The notes under the pieces were generated by a model. The model worked only from the letters and a program-made list of their open reading frames with translations, searched no databases and was not told where the DNA came from. Source: JBCDBH01 sp039184055 (GTDB taxonomy: Bacteria; Acidobacteriota; Thermoanaerobaculia; Multivoradales; J023). Taken from it: a stretch of 28,767 nucleotides of DNA. A program made the position numbers and the translations under genes. Location of the stretch: assembly GCA_039184055.1 (NCBI GenBank), contig JBCDBH010000028.1, positions 1-28,767 on the forward strand, written 5' to 3'. This document shows positions 1 to 9,328 of this stretch, one piece after another. Each line of letters starts with the position of its first letter. Position 1 is the stretch's first letter.

Positions 1-122
1 AGCTCGGCCAGCACCGCGCCAGCGACCGCCAGATTCCAGGTTGTTCCACCGTGGATCGTGCCCTTGTCGTCTTTCAGGGCGAGAAGAAGTAAAGCCTCGT
101 GGAGGCGTAGGTCGTCAGACAT
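1..122 (-). CDS. GPP34-family protein, N-terminal fragment
   Basis: Reading the minus strand from ATG at 122 gives 40 residues beginning MSDDLRLHEALLLLALKDDK and continuing with KGTIHGGTTWNLAVAGAVLAE before the window ends. This pattern (a short leader, LLLLAL-DDKGT, then a Gly-rich stretch and AVAGAVLAEL) is the usual start of the GPP34 (Golgi phosphoprotein 3/Vps74-like) domain. Bacterial members are about 200-230 residues long and have no settled function; the eukaryotic relatives bind phosphoinositides. A GGGAG ribosome-binding site sits about 8 bases upstream of the ATG. The gene diverges from the sulfite-oxidase gene across a 175-base spacer. Only the first fifth of the protein is present, so the family call rests on this short motif. 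Confidence 0.72.
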   Translation of the reverse strand, partial: MSDDLRLHEALLLLALKDDKGTIHGGTTWNLAVAGAVLAE

Positions 123-199
123 ATCCGTCGCTCCCGTAGGTGTTCATACAAAACCTACGCGACAGGAGCTGGGTGTATTCACCAGGTCACCATCTAGAC

Positions 200-228
200 T
201 TGACTCGTGCCGCATCAGTCGTATGTCA
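200..228 (+). promoter_or_regulatory. Possible sigma-70-type promoter for the molybdoenzyme gene
   Basis: TTGACT at 200-205 matches five of six -35 consensus bases. It is followed after 16 bases by TATGTC at 222-227 as a weak -10. It lies in the divergent spacer about 70 bases upstream of the ATG at 298. Only the -35 element is convincing. Confidence 0.3.
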
Positions 229-297
229 TACGCGCTACACACCATTTCGCCGGACGGTATTTGGCCACACGGTCGAACCCGCCTGAGGAGAGCTTCG

Positions 298-1608
298 ATG
301 TCCACCGCCGCGTCTCGTCCCGCCTTCACCGATCCTTCCTGGTCGACGCTCGACGACCTCCTCCGCCAGGCGACGGCGGGAGCCCGTGATCACGAGCGTT
401 TGGCTCGCGCGAGCCAGCGCTTCGCCTCCGCCGACGACGCCCTGAGCGGCTTTGGCGCGGGTGCCGAAGCCACCCGCAACGGCCTCTTCGCACGGGGCCT
501 GGTACCGACCTCCTGGGACGAAGACGAACCGGCGCGGATTCCGCTCGACGGCAAACCACGTATCACCGCGCTCAACCCCTTCCCGCTCAACGGTGAAGGC
601 GAGCCCCATCTGCTCGACGACGACATCACCCCGATCGACTGTCATTTCGTACGCAACAACGGCACCTTTCCGATCTGTGACGATCCGAGTGGCTGGCGAT
701 TGAGCATCGACGGCGAAGTCGACACGCCCCTGTCGATCAGCCTCGACGAGCTCCGCTCCATGCCCGCGGTGACCCACGCCCTGATGCTCGAATGCGCCGG
801 CAACGGCCGCGCCTTCTTCGATCCTCAGGCGCGTGGCGAGCAATGGCGGCGTAGCGCCGTCTCCTGTAGCGAATGGACCGGCGTACCGCTTCGCGACCTG
901 CTCCAGCGCGCCGGCCTCAAGGACAGCGCCGTCTACACCGGTCATTACGGTCTCGACGACGGTGTCGAGCGTCACGAGCCCTTCTCGCGTGGTATCCCGA
1001 TCGACAAAGCCCTCGAGCCCCACACCCTCGTCGCCTACGCCATGAACGGCGCGCCGCTCGAGCCCATCCACGGCTTCCCGGCCCGTCTCATCGTGCCCGG
1101 CTGGATCGGCTCCGCGTCGCAGAAATGGATCACGCGCATCTGGGTACGCGACCGCGAACACGACTCCCAGAAAATGACCGGCTACACCTACCGCATGCCC
1201 AAAAGCCCTACCACCCCGGGAGTCAAACCGCCCAAATCCGACATGGAAGTCGCCACCGCCTGGCGCATCAAATCCCTCATCACCCGCCCGGCGGGTGGCC
1301 AGCACCAGGCCGTCGGCCAAAACGTCGACGTCACCGGTCACGCCTGGGCGGGAGAAGACCAAGTCGACCGCGTCGACATCTCCATCGACTTCGGCCACAC
1401 CTGGCAACCCACCGAGCTCACCCCCGGCCCCACCCGCTACGCCTGGAGCCGCTGGCGTACTGAAGTCAGCTTTCCGCACAAAGGAGAATGGGAAATCTGG
1501 GCCCGCGCCACTGATCACAACGGCGACACCCAGCCCTACATCCAACCGTGGAATCCCAAAGGCTACCTGGGCAACATCGTGCACCGGTTGCCGGTGGTGG
1601 TGTCTTGA
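298..1608 (+). CDS. Sulfite-oxidase-family molybdopterin oxidoreductase
   Basis: The protein is 436 residues with the layout of sulfite oxidase/sulfite dehydrogenase catalytic subunits. A molybdopterin-binding fold covers roughly residues 100-310 and a Mo-co dimerisation domain roughly 325-435 (its beta-strand pattern includes VDRVDISIDFGHTWQPTEL). The motif LECAGNGR places the presumed molybdenum-ligating cysteine at residue 166. ASQKWITRIWV is the usual end of the cofactor domain. The start at 298 is preferred because GAGGAG lies at 285-290, seven bases upstream; the frame stays open further upstream but with non-conserved, Arg/Ser-rich residues and no good ribosome-binding site. No Tat or Sec signal is visible from this start, which is unusual for exported members. 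The likely reaction is oxidation of sulfite or a related oxyanion, with an unknown electron acceptor; no cytochrome partner is adjacent. It could instead act on another substrate. Confidence 0.88.
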   Translation: MSTAASRPAFTDPSWSTLDDLLRQATAGARDHERLARASQRFASADDALSGFGAGAEATRNGLFARGLVPTSWDEDEPARIPLDGKPRITALNPFPLNGEGEPHLLDDDITPIDCHFVRNNGTFPICDDPSGWRLSIDGEVDTPLSISLDELRSMPAVTHALMLECAGNGRAFFDPQARGEQWRRSAVSCSEWTGVPLRDLLQRAGLKDSAVYTGHYGLDDGVERHEPFSRGIPIDKALEPHTLVAYAMNGAPLEPIHGFPARLIVPGWIGSASQKWITRIWVRDREHDSQKMTGYTYRMPKSPTTPGVKPPKSDMEVATAWRIKSLITRPAGGQHQAVGQNVDVTGHAWAGEDQVDRVDISIDFGHTWQPTELTPGPTRYAWSRWRTEVSFPHKGEWEIWARATDHNGDTQPYIQPWNPKGYLGNIVHRLPVVVS

Positions 1609-1638
1609 CAGGCGGCGACCTACGCGACCCGGCCTAGA

Positions 1639-3282
1639 TCAAAAACGGCTCCTGCTGTAGACGATCCGGCGATGCCTCGGACTTCTCGGTAGGCCCCCCA
1701 TGGCGAAGTCACGATGGCGGGCAATGTGCTGGCTGAAACTCTTGATGTCTACAACCATGCGACGTCCATGCAGGCGTTCCAGCCGTTGGATCTCTTCTGC
1801 CAGTCGAGGATGCATGTTCGGCCGTCCGAGGAAAACAGTCCGCTCGATGATTCCGGGCTCCTGAATAATCGCCAACTCCTGTTCCAGCGCGGGGGAGAGG
1901 CTATGGGTCTCGAAGATAATGTAGTGGCAGTGTCCTATGACCGTACGCACACTCGCTTCCCAGTCGTCGTCTTCGCGCACGCGGACCAGATCCTGCTGAA
2001 CGGCGGGCTCTTTGGGAATTTTCTGATCGCCGCCCAAGACAAGGCTTGGGATGGCGAATTCCCCCGCCGCATCCTTGAGCAAGAGCCATTCCTTTAGACC
2101 CTTCTCGTATTGAGTCGTCAGAATCATGGCAACAGGAATCGTCATACGCAACCGGGTATAGAGATTGTCGGCCAGCAAGAAAACCGCCGGAACCGCGAGC
2201 CTCGGGTCGTGGAATACCGAGGCCACCAGCAGCGGCGTGACGATGTAGAGGAACGGGCCGTAGGTTTTGCGAACATTGGGATTCAGGGATCGTTCGTAGA
2301 GCTTCGAAAGCTCCCAGGGAAACGGATCGGCAGACCTGACATGCTGCTTTCGAAAATCGAGGTTGCCCAGGCACATTCCGAATAGATGAGCGCTTTTCAG
2401 CGCGATCACCAGGATCCAAAGCCCTGAAACCCACGCCCAGGCACATTCGAATAGGAAAAAAGTCGCAAGGCCTGCGCAGCTCAGCAGGGCCCATTGGACA
2501 GCGAACTGCTTGACTTGAAAAGTCTCGAAGAGCCGTTCGGCGAGATGGCGATGGTTGAAGCGAAGCTCGGCGAGCCAGAGAATGGCGCCGAGCACGATTG
2601 TAGAAATGGAGACAGGTATACGGGCCGGTTCCCATAAGAGGGCCAACATCCAGGCGACCGGGTAGATCAGGGTGATCAAGCCTCCAACAACGCAGCCAAT
2701 CGGCACCCTGGCGCCTTGCCGCGCTGGTATGCCCTGTGCTGCCGGTTCAGCGGCTCGAGATGTCGGGGTCGCCACCCCCGCCGAGTCTGGGCTGCCGGAA
2801 GCCGCCAGAACCGACGGCGTCCCTTCCAGGTCGCGATGGCCGGGAGGCCGAGCTCGCCGCACGGACCGGGCGGCGCCGTAGGCCACGAGGCTCCAGCGGA
2901 GAGGATAGAGGACGAGAACGGTCGGCCACAGGGAAAGGGGACAGAGCAGAAAAAGGAGAACCTTCGACACGTCCGCGGGCCCGTAGCGAGCCGACATGAG
3001 CAAGCACTGGACGAAACTGAAGGAGGCGACGAGGAGAAACACCACTGACAGCGCCAAGACCACGAGCTTCCAGCCTGTGGGGGACCTCGTCAGGGTCCCG
3101 AATCGAAGGCCAGTCGCGCGGAAACAGAAGATCGCCAGGGCGTAACCGATCACACTGAGGACCACCCGCGCGTTACCCTCGAGAAGGCCCGGTGCGACTT
3201 GAACGAGCACGTACCCCAGCGCAAAGCAGAGGTAGCAGCACACGATCATGCGGATGAAAACCCGGCTGAAGTCGCTGAACAT
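1639..3282 (-). CDS. Multi-pass membrane protein with soluble C-terminal domain, function unknown
   Basis: I do not recognise this 547-residue protein as a named family. Hydrophobic segments are seen near residues 12-30, 39-54, 73-96, 108-128, 195-217, 222-239, 261-300, 345-357 and 362-388. A Pro/Ala-rich, probably unstructured loop lies at 143-193. Residues about 415-547 are soluble: strand-like stretches (SVRTVIGHCHYIIFE, RTVFLGRP, RRMVVDI) alternate with helices, and the segment SLSPALEQELAII follows the second strand. That Rossmann-like order is reminiscent of C-terminal TIR/SLOG-like domains found on other bacterial membrane proteins; this is inference only. A strong GGGAGGTGG ribosome-binding site precedes the ATG. 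The gene converges on the molybdoenzyme gene with a 30-base gap and no visible terminator. Confidence 0.75.
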   Translation of the reverse strand: MFSDFSRVFIRMIVCCYLCFALGYVLVQVAPGLLEGNARVVLSVIGYALAIFCFRATGLRFGTLTRSPTGWKLVVLALSVVFLLVASFSFVQCLLMSARYGPADVSKVLLFLLCPLSLWPTVLVLYPLRWSLVAYGAARSVRRARPPGHRDLEGTPSVLAASGSPDSAGVATPTSRAAEPAAQGIPARQGARVPIGCVVGGLITLIYPVAWMLALLWEPARIPVSISTIVLGAILWLAELRFNHRHLAERLFETFQVKQFAVQWALLSCAGLATFFLFECAWAWVSGLWILVIALKSAHLFGMCLGNLDFRKQHVRSADPFPWELSKLYERSLNPNVRKTYGPFLYIVTPLLVASVFHDPRLAVPAVFLLADNLYTRLRMTIPVAMILTTQYEKGLKEWLLLKDAAGEFAIPSLVLGGDQKIPKEPAVQQDLVRVREDDDWEASVRTVIGHCHYIIFETHSLSPALEQELAIIQEPGIIERTVFLGRPNMHPRLAEEIQRLERLHGRRMVVDIKSFSQHIARHRDFAMGGLPRSPRHRRIVYSRSRF

Positions 3283-3492
3283 GTTTCCACCTCCCCACTG
3301 CCCAGACCTTCAGCGCCTCAGTTTGCGTAGTGAAGTCAGGGAGTGTGCTGCCAGGGAAGGGCAGTAGAGAGAAGCCAATAGCACTTGTCGATCATCAACT
3401 CTATCGAAGTTAATGAACCAGAACGAGGCTCCCAAACCTATATGACTCTCATACCGCCGCTCACGTGAACAGGGTCCTCGAGAGCAAGTCAA

Positions 3493-4191
3493 TCAGAATC
3501 GATAGCTGAGGCCGACCGCGACGACGGGGTACCAGGTGTACTCCTCGACCTCTTCTTCGAGGTTCTGGCGCTCTTCTTCGAGCGCGTCGGCGATCAGTTG
3601 ATCGCCACCCGGTACTAGGCTGACCAAGTCGAGAATGTCGCTGTCGCGTAGCTCGAGGGTCACCTCGGGCTCGCCCCAATAGGCGACACCGAGGTCGACG
3701 TCGAGCTGCCATTGGCTGCGGCCGCCGAGAGGATTGCCAAAGCCGATGCCGACGTAGGGTGCGATGTCTTCGCCTTCGGCGGTGGCTTCGAGGGTGCCGA
3801 GCGAGAGACCGTTCACCTCGGGCGGGATGAAACCCAGCGCGTCGATGAGCAGCTGTCGTACCGACGCTCGGCCGACGATTCGATTGTCGTTGAACATCAG
3901 ACCGACGCTGATGCGAAAGCCGCTGCCACCCGGATACCAATCGAGGGTGGTGAGGAAATTCGTCAGCTCCGCCGTGCCGTCGTAGTCGACGTTCTCGGTG
4001 TTGATTTCGATGTCGTCGTAATCGAAGGTCGCCGCCACCAGCCGGCCTTGGAACACATCGGTGCCAAACGCCAACTGCGCGCCCACGCCGATCGTTCCGA
4101 CCTTCGCACCCACGGCGAACTCCGCGCTCACGGGCAGCGCCATGGCGACGAATAGAGCGGCGAAAGCGACGAGACATTTGTTTGCGGACAC
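3493..4191 (-). CDS. Small outer-membrane beta-barrel-like protein
   Basis: The 232-residue product has a clear Sec signal peptide (KCLVAFAALFVAMALPVSA, cleavage predicted after residue 23). Alternating strand-like segments follow (FAVGAKVGTIGVGAQLAFGT, RLVAATFDYDDIEI, GFRISVGLMF, WQLDVDLGVAYW), and the chain ends in VAVGLSYRF. A C-terminal aromatic residue is the classic outer-membrane barrel signature recognised by the BAM complex. An acidic coiled stretch rich in Glu (about residues 200-218) interrupts the last strands and may be an extracellular or periplasmic loop. Translation starts at GTG with GGAGGTG seven bases upstream. It resembles small porin-like or OmpA-barrel-like proteins of unassigned role; no transport function can be claimed. 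Confidence 0.75.
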   Translation of the reverse strand: MSANKCLVAFAALFVAMALPVSAEFAVGAKVGTIGVGAQLAFGTDVFQGRLVAATFDYDDIEINTENVDYDGTAELTNFLTTLDWYPGGSGFRISVGLMFNDNRIVGRASVRQLLIDALGFIPPEVNGLSLGTLEATAEGEDIAPYVGIGFGNPLGGRSQWQLDVDLGVAYWGEPEVTLELRDSDILDLVSLVPGGDQLIADALEEERQNLEEEVEEYTWYPVVAVGLSYRF

Positions 4192-4308
4192 GGCGACACC
4201 TCCAAAGAATCGGTCTCCGCGTCATCGTATACGCTCTCGGCTACATGACCAAGAACTTGTGCAAGATTTCTTGAAGTAAAATCTCGCTTTCGCGCTGTAA
4301 AGCACTTT

Positions 4309-7300
4309 TTACCAGTTTTTACCTGACCCCACGATCCGAGCCGCCGGATCACCGATCACGACGTAATTGCGCGCGTCGAGGGTGGCTTTTCGGACTCTCG
4401 CCGTCAGTGTCGGGTCGGCCACCTTGCCCCGCAAGGTGTGCGCCTGGACGAGATCGTTCCACTTCGTCGCCAGCTCGGCATAGCGCTGATTGATGTATTC
4501 GGTGGCGTAGCCGACGCGGTGGCCCTGGAGCAGGCTGATGAAGAAGCTCGTCATCGCCTTGGTCTGATCGCCCCCCTGACCCGACCAGCTGAATGACGTC
4601 GCCCAGGCTCGATCGACATGTCCCACGAACGCCTGCGCCCCGGAGAGCAACATCTGCTGAGCAAACCGCGAGATGAATGGGCGTTCCACGAGTTTTCTGG
4701 GACCTTTCCTGAACGCCCGTTTGCTGACGTTGTCCCATTGCGGCGTCCCGGCGCTATAGCAAGCGAAGTGCGTCGTGATCATGCCCCGAAGATTCATTCC
4801 GATCAGATCTTCGGCCGCGACATAGGCCTCTCTCCCAACCTCACCCGTGCCGCGCACCCACTCTTCACACACGAGCGATCCCTGAAGCTCGCGCTGCGCC
4901 GTCTCGAGATCCTTCCGATCAATGCCCGGCTGGTCATCCTGGCTGTTCACGGCCAGGCCGTGACTGCCCGTGAAAAGCAACGCGGGTGGAGCATGTGAAA
5001 GACGGTCGATCAAGGTCGCTTTGCGACCGTCGGGCAGACGGTGCAGATCCCACAGACGCTCGTCGTTTTCTTCCTCGTAGTCGGCGAGCCACGTGCGCAG
5101 GTCGGCTTCTAGCGGGTCGATCAGCTCCGCGACCAAACGCCGGGTCGTCGGGTCGTTGTCGTTTTCGACCCCGAAGATCGCCGCAGTGGGACGATCCACG
5201 GTCGCAGCCGTCTCGGCGTCGACAACCGCGCGTGCCCATTGGTCGTAGTCCTCGACTCGATCGAAGTGGACCCGCCCGACGGCGTATTGAATATCGAGAT
5301 CGTACTGCACGTCGTAATGCAGGCTTGTTGGGTCGCCAACCACCAAGACGTAGTACGGCACCTTGGCCGGATCGGCGGGCCCGGGGCCGGCCTCATAGTG
5401 ATCGAGCAGATCGAGTTTGTCCCAGCCTTTCTCGTAGTGCAGCCACTTGAAGCGCTCTCCAGCCTGTGCCTCGCGATGACTGATCAGCGGTTCGAGAGCT
5501 TCACGGACCTCGGGTGACGTCCCCGGCGCGAACAAAACACCCCAGCCGGCTTCGGAGAGTTTGTTCTCGTCTACTTGCACGATCGTCTGACGCTCGGGAT
5601 CGTTGATCGCGTGGTTCTCGACCCACCAAAGCAGCTGACGATGGATGTGCGGCGGCATGCCACCGTGGGCCGGCTGTTGCAGAAGCTCCTCGGCCGACAT
5701 GGGTGGCGGTAGGAGCGCACCGGTCGTCAGCTCGACGCCGTTGACCCATTCCTCGTCTCGGTCGTCGTCTTGGGTGCGGTTCACCTGGTGTGAAGCGACG
5801 GTCGAGCGCGTCGAATGACCTTCTCGTGACACTTCATCGGAGTCTCGACCGCCAACCGCGCCCGTCTCGTCGCTGTGCCGAGGTTTGCCGATCTGAGGCT
5901 GGGGCCCGGGAAAGTCTGGATCCATCAAGGGCTCGTCATCCACCATCTGCCCTTGGTTATCAGGCTCGATATCGGGATCTCGCGCGAACCGCTCGGGAAT
6001 CTCGTCACGCCACTCACCCTGGAAGACGAACCCGGCCCATTGGTACGGATGGTAACCGTCCTCTTGCATGCTCCGTTGCGCGTGTCGCAACGCGGCCGCC
6101 GCGCTCTTTTCGTCTTCGAGCAAGGCCCGATAGAACCGTTCCATGAGCTCGACCGTGGTCTGGTCGCCAACGCTCCACAGGCTGTAGACCACGCGTGGCA
6201 CGCCAGCGTAGAGAAAACCACGTGGCAAGCCGATCACGCCCTCGCCCCGAACCGTGTCGCCTTCACCGGTATGACAGGCGCTCAACACGACCAGCTCGGC
6301 GCCCAGCTGCATGCCATAGAGATCATGAAGGTCGATCATGCCGGGCTGTTGCTTGCCCTCTTCGTCGACGATCGACAACACGAGACTGGTGAGCTCGGGG
6401 TTGATCGAGTTGAGCAGGCCGTGGGTTGCGATATGGAGAATCTGGAACCGTCGTAGACCCTCATCGAGAAAGTTCTCTCGATTGGCCTCGAAGCCCATGT
6501 ACACCTCGGTGCCCGGCAGGAGCGTCTCGAGGAGCCGGGCCTCGCGCTCGGTGCCTGGGAGGGGCGGTAGAGGTGAACCGAGACCGACGTCTCGGGCCGA
6601 TCGAGTCACGTCCGGTTGCGAGTCGGGCTCGCTCGACATACCGCCACGCACCCGTGAGTCGGCCGCGGAAAATACCGGATTGGCGAACACCACGGCATCG
6701 TCTTGCGCCACGCCGCGACCCGCGAGCTGGTAGCGCAGCGCCGCCAAGGTGCTCATCGACGGTACGACGACGATCTCGTGAGAGACCACCATCGGATCAC
6801 CGGTCGTGGGATGCGGTAACGCCACGAAAGGCAGACGATGAAGACCGCCATCCGCCACGACCACCACGCGCTCGTATTGCGCCAAACGTCCGACAACCGG
6901 GCCGAGCAGCCACTCGCTCAGCATCTCCAGGTGCTTGTCGACACGTCCACCGAGATCCGCCATGCGATTCGACAATAGGAAATGAGCCGTTTTGGCGTAG
7001 GGATCGATCTCCCCTCGCCCGGGAAGCTCGTGCGTCTCGAGCTCGCCCTCCTGCGTCAGACTCATGAGCCAGCTCGTCGTATCGCCGAGCGAGTACACGA
7101 GCAGGAGGGTCTCGTCGTCCAGATGACGCTGGATCTGAGGCAGGGTCTGTGGTCGCGGCTTGGTGAGTTGAGCGAATTGAGGGCTGCTACGTCGCAAGGT
7201 GCCTCGTACCGCGGCCAATCGAGTCAACGTGTCGAGCCGTTGACGCTCGAGCTGCTCGATCTCCCCCTCGTCGACCGCTTTCTGCAACGCGAAGTCGAGC

Positions 7301-9144
7301 TCGGTGAGCTTGGTGGTGAGCATCCTCTGATCGGCGGCTAGGCGCTGATCGCCTTCGGCTGCGATCGGTGGATCTTCATCGCCAAACACGTCGAGCAGCG
7401 CTCGCGCTCGGCTGCGCTCGACCACGGCGAGCGCCTCGATGGCGGCCGTGGCATCGGGCTGGTCCATCAGCAAATCGACGAGCTCTTCGTAGTAGCGCTG
7501 TTTGCTGGCGTGAAACGCGATCCGCGATCGAGAGGAGCTCGTTTCTTCCCGCGCCACCTCGATGTGATCGAGGGCTCTGCGCAAGACCGGTAGAGCGTCG
7601 TCCGATCGGTTCTGGCGACGTAGCGCCAGACCTTCACCCAACAAGCTCGCGGCGACCAATCGTGTCCGGCCCAAACGTCCGAACGAGGCGCCGGCGTCGC
7701 GAAACCCCTGCTCGGCCGCCTCGTGCTCGCCGACTTCGAGACGGCTGGCCGAGAGGTTGAAGGAGAGCGTCGCGATTCTCGACTCGTTGCCTTGCTGTCG
7801 CGCGCCTCGGAGGCCGTTTTCGAAATGAACGAGCGCTTCTTCGTGGCGCAACAGCTTGCTTTTGGTCAGACCGAGACCATTCTCGAGAACCACGAGCCAC
7901 GTCCGCGTCAGGACATCGCGCCCCACCAGGCTCGCCCGCCCGAAATGCTCCAACGCCGTATCGAGATCGCCGTCGCTGAGGTGAATCTCCCCAAGACGGA
8001 TGAGCGCTTGGGTCGTCGCTCTGAGATCGCCCGCCTGTTGATTCAGCTGAAGGGCGGATTCGAACGCCTCCCGTGATTCTCGAAGCTGGTTTTGTCGCAA
8101 CAAGATCGAAGCGATGTTCATCACCGCTGGCGCCGAATCGACCGGACGTCCGAGCTCCTGCCAAAGATCTCGAATCTGGTAGTACTGGACGAGGGCCTGA
8201 TCGATCTCACCCCGAGCCATGACCACCCGAGCAAGATTGCTTCGCACCGCCGCCTCGGCCGAGCGATCACCGGCATCGCTCGCCAAACCGAGCGCCTCGG
8301 TGAAGAGTCGGCTCGCTTCGTCCGAGTCGTCCTGGTGAAAAAACACCGCGCCCAGACGATTGAGGGTGACGGCAGCACGCGCCTGATCACCGGCCTGGCG
8401 AAAGAGCTCGATGGCCCGCTGGTAGGCGTCCTTAGCCTGATCGGCTCGTTCGGAATCTTCATGAACCCTGCCAATTCGCTCCCACGCTTCCGCCTGACCG
8501 CTCACATCACCCAGCGCCTCGAGCTCGGCGAGCACGCCTCGATAGGCTTCGATCGAACGATCACGATCCACCTGATCACGACGCAAATCTTCGGCTTTGG
8601 CGAAGCGGCGTTCGGCGGCGATCCGTCGCTCGTCCTCGTCGGTCGCGGGTCGGGGTGTGCCCACGTCTATGCGTAGCTCGCCCGCCAGGGCTTCCGGAAT
8701 GTCGTGCGCAATCTCGAGAAGAAAGCGAGTATCTCGGTCCTGATCGGCGATGACCGAGACCGTCTCCATACCCCACTGACCGATCGGGCTATCGACCGCC
8801 ACGATCTCGTTCTGGTCGGTATCGAGCAAACGAACAACGACATCGATGCCCCGCTGTTCGACCGTGACATGCACGAGCTGGCCCGCCGGAACCTCGAGCT
8901 CGTAACGGCGCTTCTCGCCAGTCATCCAAGGAAACGGTCCGTGACTTCCCACCTCTAATCTGATCGGTTCCATATTCCCCTCCGGTAAGACGACCGGGCC
9001 GATTTCGACCGCGCCGGTATCCGGCGCGCCAGCTTCGACCACGGATTCGTCACCCGATCGACACCCGACCATCACGACGCCGAGCAGCCCTATCGCCAAC
9101 GTGGCGATTCGCAATCCGGCGCGTCTGGTTCGTTTGCCGATCAT
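4309..9144 (-). CDS. TPR-CHAT lipoprotein with a second caspase-like C-terminal domain
   Basis: A 1611-residue protein. Residues 1-28 form a lipoprotein-type signal ending in MVGC (Cys28). Residues about 55-160 look like a beta-rich PPC-type domain and about 195-530 are tandem TPR repeats. CHAT spans roughly 675-1050 with the caspase-like dyad His908 (HIATHG) and Cys957 (LSACHTG). An acidic, disordered linker lies at about 1055-1140. The last ~470 residues hold another alpha/beta domain: YYVLVVGDP, then His1395 (FTGSHG), then Cys1462 (HFACYSAG), ending in YVVIGDPAARI, features that resemble gingipain/C25-like members of clan CD. CHAT proteins are typically activated by partners and cut specific proteins; the export signal here suggests action at the envelope. 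AGGTGG lies nine bases before the ATG. The partner and substrate are unknown. Confidence 0.85.
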   Translation of the reverse strand: MIGKRTRRAGLRIATLAIGLLGVVMVGCRSGDESVVEAGAPDTGAVEIGPVVLPEGNMEPIRLEVGSHGPFPWMTGEKRRYELEVPAGQLVHVTVEQRGIDVVVRLLDTDQNEIVAVDSPIGQWGMETVSVIADQDRDTRFLLEIAHDIPEALAGELRIDVGTPRPATDEDERRIAAERRFAKAEDLRRDQVDRDRSIEAYRGVLAELEALGDVSGQAEAWERIGRVHEDSERADQAKDAYQRAIELFRQAGDQARAAVTLNRLGAVFFHQDDSDEASRLFTEALGLASDAGDRSAEAAVRSNLARVVMARGEIDQALVQYYQIRDLWQELGRPVDSAPAVMNIASILLRQNQLRESREAFESALQLNQQAGDLRATTQALIRLGEIHLSDGDLDTALEHFGRASLVGRDVLTRTWLVVLENGLGLTKSKLLRHEEALVHFENGLRGARQQGNESRIATLSFNLSASRLEVGEHEAAEQGFRDAGASFGRLGRTRLVAASLLGEGLALRRQNRSDDALPVLRRALDHIEVAREETSSSRSRIAFHASKQRYYEELVDLLMDQPDATAAIEALAVVERSRARALLDVFGDEDPPIAAEGDQRLAADQRMLTTKLTELDFALQKAVDEGEIEQLERQRLDTLTRLAAVRGTLRRSSPQFAQLTKPRPQTLPQIQRHLDDETLLLVYSLGDTTSWLMSLTQEGELETHELPGRGEIDPYAKTAHFLLSNRMADLGGRVDKHLEMLSEWLLGPVVGRLAQYERVVVVADGGLHRLPFVALPHPTTGDPMVVSHEIVVVPSMSTLAALRYQLAGRGVAQDDAVVFANPVFSAADSRVRGGMSSEPDSQPDVTRSARDVGLGSPLPPLPGTEREARLLETLLPGTEVYMGFEANRENFLDEGLRRFQILHIATHGLLNSINPELTSLVLSIVDEEGKQQPGMIDLHDLYGMQLGAELVVLSACHTGEGDTVRGEGVIGLPRGFLYAGVPRVVYSLWSVGDQTTVELMERFYRALLEDEKSAAAALRHAQRSMQEDGYHPYQWAGFVFQGEWRDEIPERFARDPDIEPDNQGQMVDDEPLMDPDFPGPQPQIGKPRHSDETGAVGGRDSDEVSREGHSTRSTVASHQVNRTQDDDRDEEWVNGVELTTGALLPPPMSAEELLQQPAHGGMPPHIHRQLLWWVENHAINDPERQTIVQVDENKLSEAGWGVLFAPGTSPEVREALEPLISHREAQAGERFKWLHYEKGWDKLDLLDHYEAGPGPADPAKVPYYVLVVGDPTSLHYDVQYDLDIQYAVGRVHFDRVEDYDQWARAVVDAETAATVDRPTAAIFGVENDNDPTTRRLVAELIDPLEADLRTWLADYEEENDERLWDLHRLPDGRKATLIDRLSHAPPALLFTGSHGLAVNSQDDQPGIDRKDLETAQRELQGSLVCEEWVRGTGEVGREAYVAAEDLIGMNLRGMITTHFACYSAGTPQWDNVSKRAFRKGPRKLVERPFISRFAQQMLLSGAQAFVGHVDRAWATSFSWSGQGGDQTKAMTSFFISLLQGHRVGYATEYINQRYAELATKWNDLVQAHTLRGKVADPTLTARVRKATLDARNYVVIGDPAARIVGSGKNW

Positions 9145-9328
9145 TCTTTGCTTCCACCTGATTCTGTTTACAGGGATGCTAGTGGATCGCCGAGTGCGTC
9201 GCCGGACTATCCAGGCATGTGGACTCAGACTTCACACCAGGTGGACTCGCGACCCCGGATCCCCAGTCGACCTCATCCAGCGTCGGAGCCGAGCCGTAAG
9301 GGTTGGTGGATGAACAACGGAGACTTCG

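Noticed and set aside
235..1584. Long minus-strand open frame (449 codons) opposite the molybdoenzyme gene
   Set aside because: It is Gly/Val/Asp-rich, shows no domain, and is the mirror of a well-supported gene in GC-rich DNA.
298..1608. MsrP/YedY-type methionine sulfoxide reductase, suggested by the Msr theme of the window
   Set aside because: The protein keeps the C-terminal Mo-co dimerisation domain and lacks a Tat signal, which fits sulfite oxidase rather than MsrP.
3310..3492. 60-codon minus-strand frame between the membrane protein and the barrel protein
   Set aside because: No ribosome-binding site and no protein-like pattern; treated as non-coding spacer.
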